A model generated the notes under the pieces. That model was not told the DNA's origin. It ran no database searches and was given only the letters and a program-made list of their open reading frames with translations. Both the position numbers and the translations under genes were made by a program. Positions 1 to 5,258 of a stretch of 8,454 nt of DNA are shown one piece after another; the stretch's first letter is position 1; each line of letters starts with the position of its first letter. The stretch comes from Prevotella sp. UBA3757. Its GTDB lineage: Bacteria; Bacteroidota; Bacteroidia; Bacteroidales; Bacteroidaceae. The stretch spans positions 21,595-30,048 of the forward strand of contig DFGF01000043.1 in the NCBI GenBank assembly GCA_002371715.1, read 5' to 3'.

Positions 1-320
1 CGCTGCATGATGTTCAGCATCAGACGCTCGGTCTGCAGCAGAGAGCGCACACGCCCGGTAACAATCATGGCGATGTCGCCCTTCTTTACACGCGTGCCGT
101 CCTGCATGAGCACCTCGACCTGCATGTCAGGGTCGAAACGACGGAACACCTCCTTGGCCACCTCGACGCCAGCCAGAATGCCATCCTCCTTGATGAGCAG
201 ATGGCTCTTGCCCATAGCGTCCTCAGGAATACAACACAAGGTGGTATGGTCACCGTCGCCGATATCCTCGGCAAACGACAGGTCAATGAGCCTGTCAACT
301 AATTCTTCTACACTTAACAT
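1..320 (-). CDS. nadC: Nicotinate-nucleotide pyrophosphorylase (carboxylating), N-terminal part
   Basis: This is quinolinate phosphoribosyltransferase, which converts quinolinate and PRPP to nicotinate mononucleotide, CO2 and pyrophosphate in de novo NAD synthesis in the cytosol. Only the first 106 codons are present; the gene runs off the left edge of the window. The translation starts MLSVEELVDRLIDLSFAEDI. It has the family's N-terminal hallmark EDIGDGDHTT at residues 18-27, a barrel-like N-domain stretch around residues 38-90 with KEDGILAG, and the conserved helix TERLMLNIMQR at about 97-107, which in the family leads into the S-G-I-A-T segment just beyond the edge. The start is the ATG at 320-318; the other nearby ATG (332-330) is out of frame. 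It lies 43 bp downstream of the cstA stop on the same strand. No TAnnTTTG box was seen in the gap, so co-transcription with cstA is likely. The gap is an octamer-repeat array (see 328-383). Confidence 0.93.
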   Translation of the reverse strand, partial: MLSVEELVDRLIDLSFAEDIGDGDHTTLCCIPEDAMGKSHLLIKEDGILAGVEVAKEVFRRFDPDMQVEVLMQDGTRVKKGDIAMIVTGRVRSLLQTERLMLNIMQ

Positions 321-327
321 AAGCCGT

Positions 328-383
328 ACATTTACTGTTTTAAGATTTCACTATTTGACAATTTCACGATTTTGCGATTTTAC
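328..383 (-). repeat. Degenerate octamer tandem array at the cstA/nadC junction
   Basis: Read on the minus strand from 383 to 328, the sequence divides into seven consecutive 8-bp units close to GTNAAATN. Examples are GTAAAATC (383-376), GTGAAATT (367-360), GTCAAATA (359-352) and GTGAAATC (351-344); the sixth and seventh units are more diverged. The first units are still coding for the cstA C-terminus, and the cstA stop TGA (366-364) lies in the third unit. The array ends 7 bp before the nadC start codon. Stops occur in all three minus-strand frames. The periodicity is seen directly; the function (A-rich ribosome landing region, translational separator, or simple slippage product) is inference. 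Confidence 0.65.
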
Positions 384-1794
384 TTTTCCAAGTAAAGAAC
401 CATGCCACGGCAATGATGAGCGCAGCACCGCCAACGCCATAGCCCACCATGATGTCGAGACCCAGCGAGTTCTTCGATACCATGAAGAATGACGAGCAGA
501 CCACAGTCATGAACAGGGCAGGCAGCAGCGTGACCCAGTAAGGCTTCTGCTCACGCACCAGATAGACAGTGATGGCCCAGAGGGTGAAGACAGCCAGCGT
601 CTGGTTAGACCAGCCGAACCAGCTCCAGATGACGTTGAAGCCATCAGGATTCTCGATATTGTAGAACAACAGCAGCATCGTCACGCCAAACAGCGGAATG
701 CAGATCCAGATGCGCTTCATGATACTTTTCTGTTCCAGGTGGATGAACTCGGCAATGATGAGGCGGGCTGAACGCAACGCCGTATCACCACTGGTGATGG
801 GAGCGGCCACGACACCCAGCAGGGCCAGGATGCCGCCAAACGTGCCCAGCCAGCCCTGGCTGACAGCCGTCACCACCTCAGGAGCCTGCAGCGACAGCGG
901 CTGACCCAGCTCCTGGGCAGCACCGCCATAGAAGAAATACATAGAGACGGTGGCCCAGATGAGGGCTACCAGTCCCTCGGTAATCATGGCACCGTAGAAC
1001 AGCGGACGCCCCATCTTCTCATCCTTGACACAACGGGCCATCAGAGGCGTCTGAGTAGCGTGGAAGCCGCTGATGGCACCACAGGCAATGGTGATGAACA
1101 GTGCCGGGAAGATAGGCGTGGTGAAGCCCTCGCCACTCAGTCCGTTGTAAAGCTCAGGCAGCGTAGGCCACTTGACAAACAGCACCACCATGAGAGCCAC
1201 GGCCATGAAGAGCATGGAGATGGCAAACAGGGGGTATATCTTGCCGATAATCTTGTCGATAGGCATCATCGTGGCAATGAAGTAGTAGGCGAAAATGATG
1301 CCACACCAGATGTAAACCCACAGGAGGTCGTCGCTGCACATCTTGCCAAGAATGAGTGCAGGACTATAGACAAAGACGGCACCCACCATCATCAGTAGGA
1401 AAACGGAGAATACCAGCATCACCTTCTTAGTCGAGTCACCCAGGTAGCGTCCAATCAACTCCGGCTGACCTGCACCACCGTTACGCATGGACAACATGCC
1501 ACTCAGATAGTCGTGGACGGCACCGGCAAAGATGCAGCCCAGCACAATCCACAAGTAGGCCGCAGGACCGAACTTGGCACCCATGATAGCGCCGAAGATG
1601 GGGCCTGTGCCCGCAATGTTCAGAAACTGAATCATGAAAATCTTCCAGTTAGGAAGCACGACGAAATCTACGCCGTCCGCTTTCTCGACGGCAGGCGTCA
1701 CGCGGTCGTCAGGTCCGAACACCCGCTCGATGAAGCGTCCGTAAACCACGTAACCTAACACAAGAGCCACCAGGCTCAGTAGAAAAGTAATCAT
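364..1794 (-). CDS. cstA: CstA-family carbon starvation / peptide-carboxylate transporter (short form)
   Basis: This is an inner-membrane transporter of the CstA family. Characterised members (E. coli CstA, BtsT) take up peptides or pyruvate; the substrate here is not shown by sequence. The 476-residue protein has about 12-13 hydrophobic segments, at roughly 2-22, 49-73, 77-100, 124-149, 157-177, 187-208, 226-246, 267-290, 315-338, 361-379, 399-413, 419-439 and 450-468. Family motifs are clear: NIAGTGPIFGAIMGAKFGP (59-77), HDYLSGMLSMRNGG (94-107), SGFHATQTPLMARC (242-255), ITSGDTALRSARLI (333-346) and WFGWSNQTLA (392-401). It is much shorter than the roughly 700-residue E. coli paralogues and ends soon after the last membrane segment. 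The last codons (KSKIAKS and TGA) fall inside an octamer-repeat array that continues to nadC. A perfect TAnnTTTG box lies about 30 bp upstream. The family assignment is secure; the substrate is not. Confidence 0.95.
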   Translation of the reverse strand: MITFLLSLVALVLGYVVYGRFIERVFGPDDRVTPAVEKADGVDFVVLPNWKIFMIQFLNIAGTGPIFGAIMGAKFGPAAYLWIVLGCIFAGAVHDYLSGMLSMRNGGAGQPELIGRYLGDSTKKVMLVFSVFLLMMVGAVFVYSPALILGKMCSDDLLWVYIWCGIIFAYYFIATMMPIDKIIGKIYPLFAISMLFMAVALMVVLFVKWPTLPELYNGLSGEGFTTPIFPALFITIACGAISGFHATQTPLMARCVKDEKMGRPLFYGAMITEGLVALIWATVSMYFFYGGAAQELGQPLSLQAPEVVTAVSQGWLGTFGGILALLGVVAAPITSGDTALRSARLIIAEFIHLEQKSIMKRIWICIPLFGVTMLLLFYNIENPDGFNVIWSWFGWSNQTLAVFTLWAITVYLVREQKPYWVTLLPALFMTVVCSSFFMVSKNSLGLDIMVGYGVGGAALIIAVAWFFTWKSKIAKS

Positions 1795-1823
1795 AAATTT
1801 GCTAATTTTTTAAAAACTTCCGG

Positions 1824-1831
1824 CAAAGGTA
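1824..1831 (-). promoter_or_regulatory. -7 box of the cstA promoter
   Basis: On the minus strand this reads TACCTTTG, a perfect match to the Bacteroidota primary-sigma -7 consensus TAnnTTTG. The first transcribed base would fall a few bases downstream, giving a leader of roughly 20-25 nt before the cstA ATG at 1794. The -33 region is poor: TTAC lies 21 bp upstream in place of TTTG/TTG. It lies back to back with the plus-strand box at 1854-1861, 22 bp away, so the two polymerase footprints would overlap. Confidence 0.6.
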
Positions 1832-1853
1832 AGAAAAAGTTTAGAGAATTTCG

Positions 1854-1861
1854 TAACTTTG
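1854..1861 (+). promoter_or_regulatory. -7 box for the GHL10-ruvC-modF-clpC unit
   Basis: TAACTTTG matches TAnnTTTG exactly and sits 18 bp before the TTG start at 1880, implying a very short leader of around a dozen nucleotides. No TTTG-like -33 element is seen at the usual 19-21 bp upstream spacing; that position is occupied by the opposing cstA -7 box. The box is therefore plausible by match and position, but without -33 support. Confidence 0.5.
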
Positions 1862-1879
1862 CAGGCAAAAAGTTGAAAA

Positions 1880-3334
1880 TTGAAGCGATTTCTTTACATA
1901 TTCCTATTATTTACAACATTAAATGCCCATACGACGCCAAAATATGAAGTGCGTGCCGTATGGCTCACCACCATTGGCGGCATAGACTGGCCCAGCACCT
2001 ATGCCTACGGAGGGATGGGCATTGAGACCCAGAAACAGGAACTCTGCCAGATGCTGGACCGGCTGAAGCAGGCAGGCGTCAACACCGTCCTGCTACAGAC
2101 GCGCGTGCGTGCCACCACCATCTACCCCTCGGCACTGGAGCCTTGGGACGGCTGCCTGTCGGGCAAGCCCGGTGTGTCGCCAGGCTACGACGCACTACAG
2201 TTTGCCATTGACGAATGTCACCGGCGGGGCATGGAGCTGCACGCCTGGGTAGTCACCATACCTGTTGGCAAATGGAACTCGTACGGCTGTCGCCGCATCC
2301 GTCAGCGTTATCCGTCAATGGTCATAAAGGTTGGCGACGAGGGCTATCTGCATCCTGAGGCATACCTGACTGCCGACTATCTGGCCAACATCTGCCAGGA
2401 GATTACGGAGCGCTACGATATTGACGGCATACACCTGGACTACATCCGCTATCCCGAGACATGGAGGGGTAAGATGTGGACAGACAATATCACACGCATT
2501 GTGAGGGCCATTCACCATCGCGTCAAGATGCTGAAGCCGTGGGTGAAGCTGAGTTGTTCGCCCATAGGCAAATATGACGACCTGGCGCGCTACCGCTCAA
2601 ACGGATGGAATGCACGCAGGCGTGTGGCGCAAGACGCCCAGCAGTGGTTGCGCGAGGGGCTGATGGACCAACTCTATCCCATGATGTACTTCCAGGGCAA
2701 TAACTTCTACCCCTTTGCCCTTGACTGGCAGGAAAACAGCTATGGGCGCACTGTCGTGTCAGGACTGGCCGTCTACATGCTCGACCCAAGGGAGGGGCGT
2801 TTCCAGTTGCCGGAAATCAAGCGCCAACTGAACGTGACGCGTCAGATTGGCATGGGGCACTGCTACTTCCGGGCCAAGTTCCTGCTGGACAACCACAAGG
2901 GTGTGCTGGACTACGTCACGTGGTTTGACCGCCAGCCAGCCCTCGTTCCACCCATGACCTGGGCACAGAGCCTCCATCCGACGGCCCCCACGACCCTGCA
3001 CGTGACGCATAGCCGGCAAGGCGACAACCTGACATGGAGCGGAGCCAGCGACAGGAGCGACGGCCCCTACCTGCTGTATAATGTCTACGCCTCAAAAGAA
3101 AAGCCCGTCGACACGAACGACCCGGCCAACCTGATAGCAATACGCCACCCCTGGCAGTCGTTGTTTGTTCCCGGCAGTGGCATACCGTCGCAGCCCCTTC
3201 ACTATGCCGTCACCACCCTTGACCGCTATGGCAACGAGAGCGAACCCGTGCAGGAGCCGCAGATTCCCGCTGCCAGTTCGAAGCGCCAACCACTAACCCC
3301 TATCACCCAAAGACGAAACCCATGGAGAAAATAA
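1880..3334 (+). CDS. Secreted glycoside-hydrolase-like family 10 (GHL10/DUF187, YngK-type) protein
   Basis: This is a predicted exported barrel protein of the GHL10 family (PF02638 type). Its members are thought to act on polysaccharide or peptidoglycan-like glycans, but the substrate is unknown. A signal peptide is evident (MKRFLYIFLLFTTLNA, cleavage around residue 16-20). The barrel covers about 21-355 and opens with KYEVRAVWLTTIGGIDWP (21-38), the usual family start. It carries LLQTRVRATTIYPSALEPW (71-89) and the hallmark DGIHLDYIRYP (182-192), with D187 a candidate catalytic acid, then SCSPIG (225-230) and DQLYPMMYFQG (263-273). A fibronectin-III-like C-domain covers about 365-460, followed by a basic, Pro-rich tail. 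The start is TTG at 1880: an in-frame TGA at 1874-1876 blocks any upstream extension, and the next in-frame Met (residue 46) would lose the signal peptide. The 3' end overlaps ruvC by 13 bp. I cannot assign an enzymatic activity. Confidence 0.9.
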   Translation: MKRFLYIFLLFTTLNAHTTPKYEVRAVWLTTIGGIDWPSTYAYGGMGIETQKQELCQMLDRLKQAGVNTVLLQTRVRATTIYPSALEPWDGCLSGKPGVSPGYDALQFAIDECHRRGMELHAWVVTIPVGKWNSYGCRRIRQRYPSMVIKVGDEGYLHPEAYLTADYLANICQEITERYDIDGIHLDYIRYPETWRGKMWTDNITRIVRAIHHRVKMLKPWVKLSCSPIGKYDDLARYRSNGWNARRRVAQDAQQWLREGLMDQLYPMMYFQGNNFYPFALDWQENSYGRTVVSGLAVYMLDPREGRFQLPEIKRQLNVTRQIGMGHCYFRAKFLLDNHKGVLDYVTWFDRQPALVPPMTWAQSLHPTAPTTLHVTHSRQGDNLTWSGASDRSDGPYLLYNVYASKEKPVDTNDPANLIAIRHPWQSLFVPGSGIPSQPLHYAVTTLDRYGNESEPVQEPQIPAASSKRQPLTPITQRRNPWRK

Positions 3335-3876
3335 TATTAGGCATAGACCCTGGCACCAACATCATGGGGTATGGCATCATCAAGGTCACAGACAACAAGC
3401 CGGAAATGGTGACGATGGGCGTGATAGACCTTCGGAAGTTTGGCGACGGCTACCTGAAACTGGGACACATCTTTGAGCGCGTCACCGGCATCATTGACGG
3501 CTACCTGCCTGACGAGATGGCCATTGAGGCCCCATTCCTGCAGAAGAACGTGCAAACCACGCTGAAACTGGGACGTGCGCAGGGAACGGCCATAGCCGCT
3601 GCCATTCACCATGGCGTGCCCGTCCACGAATATGCACCGATGAAAATCAAGATGGCCATTACAGGCAATGGTGCAGCCTCGAAGGAGCAGGTGGCGGGCA
3701 TGCTGCAACGCCTGCTGAAATTCGACAAGGAGGCCCTCAGCAAGTTCATGGATGCTACAGACGCCTTAGGTGCTGCCTACTGCCACTATATGCAGATGAA
3801 CCGTCCGGTGAGCGATACACACTACAAAGGCTGGAAGGACTTCGTCATCAAGAACAAGGACAGGGTAAAGAAATAA
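3322..3876 (+). CDS. ruvC: Crossover junction endodeoxyribonuclease RuvC
   Basis: RuvC is a dimeric RNase H-fold nuclease that makes symmetric nicks in Holliday junctions, working with the RuvAB branch-migration motor in recombinational repair. The 184-residue protein is close to the 173-residue E. coli length. It has the N-terminal signature ILGIDPGTNIMGYGII (5-20). All four catalytic carboxylates are visible: D9, E69 (in AIEAPF), D144 and D147 (in DATDALGAA). Further family blocks are QKNVQTTLKLGRAQG (74-88) and the SKEQV segment (120-124). The ATG at 3322 lies inside the last codons of the upstream GHL10 gene in a different frame, a 13-bp overlap suggesting coupled translation. ruvA and ruvB are not in the window. 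The terminal residues VKK and the TAA stop fall in the first units of an octamer array leading to the next gene. Confidence 0.97.
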   Translation: MEKIILGIDPGTNIMGYGIIKVTDNKPEMVTMGVIDLRKFGDGYLKLGHIFERVTGIIDGYLPDEMAIEAPFLQKNVQTTLKLGRAQGTAIAAAIHHGVPVHEYAPMKIKMAITGNGAASKEQVAGMLQRLLKFDKEALSKFMDATDALGAAYCHYMQMNRPVSDTHYKGWKDFVIKNKDRVKK

Positions 3877-3896
3877 AAAAGTAAAAAGGTAAAAAG
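3865..3896 (+). repeat. A-rich octamer array at the ruvC/modF-like junction
   Basis: Four head-to-tail 8-bp units run from 3865 to 3896. The last two (3881-3888 and 3889-3896) are identical copies of GTAAAAAG; the earlier two are GTAAAGAA (3865-3872) and ATAAAAAA (3873-3880). The array begins in the final ruvC codons, supplies the ruvC TAA (3874-3876), and has TAA in all three frames. It ends 5 bp before the next ATG. The AAGGA at 3894-3898 resembles a Shine-Dalgarno core but is only 3 nt from the start codon, too close for normal pairing. Confidence 0.65.
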
Positions 3897-3901
3897 GAAA
3901 G

Positions 3902-5203
3902 ATGGGAAAAATAACAGTCATAGCAGGACGTAACGGCAGCGGAAAGACGCTCTACGTAGAACAGTTGCGACGGCAGCTGGCCTCAGACCGTGTGAGATAC
4001 ATAGCCTTTACAGATTCGTATGGCGTCAACGTAGACGGCCAGTACTACCTGCAGTTGCGCTGGAATCAGCACGACATTGACCACGAGACACCTACCGTAG
4101 GCGAACAGCTGCAACGGGCCTACCTGCTGACCGGCCAGGACACCGACGAGCGCCGACAGATGCGGCAACAGCTCTATCGGCTTTTCAATATGGAAGACTT
4201 TCTGGACAAGTACATCATCACGCTGTCCAGCGGCGAACTGCGAAAGTTTCAGCTGACGAAGACGCTCTTTGCCAATCCGAGCCTGCTGATTATGGACAAC
4301 CCCTTCATCGGGCTGGACGCTGAGACGCGTGACCAGCTGAAGGAACTCTTGCAGATGCTGGCCCGTGAGCGCGACATGGACATCATGCTCGTCATAGCCA
4401 AGACGGACGATATTCCCGAGTATGCCGACGAGGTGGTCGAACAGTCATCACTGGAGCCTGCCCCTGAACATGTGCTGTCGGAAGAGAAGCGCGCAGCCAT
4501 ACTGGCACTGCCCTATCATGACAACGACTATGACTGCCAACATGTCATAGACATGCACGACGTCACTATTAAATATGGTTCGCGTACTATTTTAAATAAA
4601 ATAGAGTGGACGGTCAGGAACGGAGAGCGATGGGCACTGACAGGACAGAATGGCAGTGGCAAGTCGACACTGCTCTCACTCGTCTGTGCAGACAATCCAC
4701 AAAGCTATGCCTGCGACATCACCCTGTTCGACCGTCCGCGAGGTTCGGGTGAAAGCATCTGGGACATCAAGAAGCATATTGGCTACGTGTCGCCTGAGAT
4801 GCACCGCAGCTACAAGCGCAACCTGCCAGCCATACGCATCGTGGCCAGCGGACTGATGGACTCGATAGGCCTATACGCCATACCCAAGGCCGAGGATTAC
4901 GCCAAGTGCCGCTGGTGGCTGGACATCTTTGGCATTGGCGAACTGGCCGACCGGCCATTCCTCACCCTGTCGAGCGGCGAACAGCGGCTGGTGCTGCTGG
5001 CGCGCGCCTTCGTCAAAGACCCACAACTGCTGATTCTTGACGAACCGCTGCACGGCTTGGACCTCTGGAACCGTCGGCTGGCGAAGGACGTCATCGAGAC
5101 ATTTTGTCAGCGACGCAACAAGACCATGATTATGGTGACACACTATCAGACAGAGTTGCCCAACAATATTACCCATCAGAAGGTTTTGGCACGGAATTTG
5201 TAA
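3902..5203 (+). CDS. modF: ModF/PhrA-like twin ABC ATPase
   Basis: This cytosolic protein has two fused ABC nucleotide-binding domains and no membrane domain. It resembles E. coli ModF, a poorly understood protein historically linked to the molybdate locus. Domain 1 has Walker A GRNGSGKT (9-16), signature LSSGE (108-112) and Walker B LLIMD (128-132). The catalytic Glu after Walker B is Asn (N133) and there is no switch His at the VIAKTDD segment (164-170). Domain 2 is complete: Walker A GQNGSGKS (248-255), signature LSSGE (356-360), Walker B LLILD with E381, D-loop GLD (385-387) and switch H414. The stretch LFDRPRGSGESIWDIKKHIG (275-294) is nearly the same as I recall in E. coli ModF and is the main reason for the name. 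Length is 433 residues against about 490. No modABC genes are in the window, so a molybdate role is not supported here. It lies 25 bp after ruvC; the gap is an octamer array. Confidence 0.82.
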   Translation: MGKITVIAGRNGSGKTLYVEQLRRQLASDRVRYIAFTDSYGVNVDGQYYLQLRWNQHDIDHETPTVGEQLQRAYLLTGQDTDERRQMRQQLYRLFNMEDFLDKYIITLSSGELRKFQLTKTLFANPSLLIMDNPFIGLDAETRDQLKELLQMLARERDMDIMLVIAKTDDIPEYADEVVEQSSLEPAPEHVLSEEKRAAILALPYHDNDYDCQHVIDMHDVTIKYGSRTILNKIEWTVRNGERWALTGQNGSGKSTLLSLVCADNPQSYACDITLFDRPRGSGESIWDIKKHIGYVSPEMHRSYKRNLPAIRIVASGLMDSIGLYAIPKAEDYAKCRWWLDIFGIGELADRPFLTLSSGEQRLVLLARAFVKDPQLLILDEPLHGLDLWNRRLAKDVIETFCQRRNKTMIMVTHYQTELPNNITHQKVLARNL

Positions 5204-5212
5204 TCTCTATGG

Positions 5213-5242
5213 TTGAAAAGAAATTGTATTATAGTAAAATTG
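5213..5242 (+). promoter_or_regulatory. Possible weak promoter before clpC
   Basis: TTG at 5213-5215 is followed 19 bp later by TAAAATTG (5235-5242), one mismatch from TAnnTTTG. This spacing suits a Bacteroidota -33/-7 promoter. The sequence is part of an AT-rich repeat array, so a chance match is quite possible, and the implied leader before the GTG at 5259 would be only about 10 nt. Read-through from the upstream genes is the simpler source of clpC mRNA. Confidence 0.25.
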
Positions 5243-5257
5243 TCAAATAGTAAATTA
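5218..5257 (+). repeat. Degenerate octamer array upstream of clpC
   Basis: Five 8-bp units run from 5218 to 5257, the last three closest to GTNAAATN: GTAAAATT (5234-5241), GTCAAATA (5242-5249) and GTAAATTA (5250-5257). The array ends one base before the GTG start of clpC. A 15-bp stretch (5237-5251) is identical to the minus strand of 364-350 in the cstA/nadC array, so the two junctions share the same repeat family in the same orientation relative to the downstream gene. Here the array starts 14 bp after the upstream stop instead of inside the gene. Confidence 0.6.
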
Positions 5258-5258
5258 C

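Noticed and set aside
328..383. The octamer array as a CRISPR-like repeat
   Set aside because: Units are 8 bp, degenerate and contiguous, with no spacers and no cas genes nearby.
7..492. 161-codon plus-strand open frame across nadC and the cstA 3' end
   Set aside because: It is antisense to two well-supported genes and crosses their junction, and its Ser/Arg-rich translation has no recognisable domain.
1060..1398. 112-codon His/Asp-rich plus-strand open frame opposite cstA
   Set aside because: It is the antisense of hydrophobic membrane codons, which typically gives charged pseudo-proteins.
3337..3708. 123-codon minus-strand open frame opposite ruvC
   Set aside because: RuvC on the plus strand has all catalytic residues; the antisense product has no recognisable features.
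5209..5250. 13-codon ATG open frame between the modF-like gene and clpC as a leader peptide
   Set aside because: It consists mostly of octamer repeat, has no attenuator-like hairpins or regulatory codon run, and its ATG lacks support.
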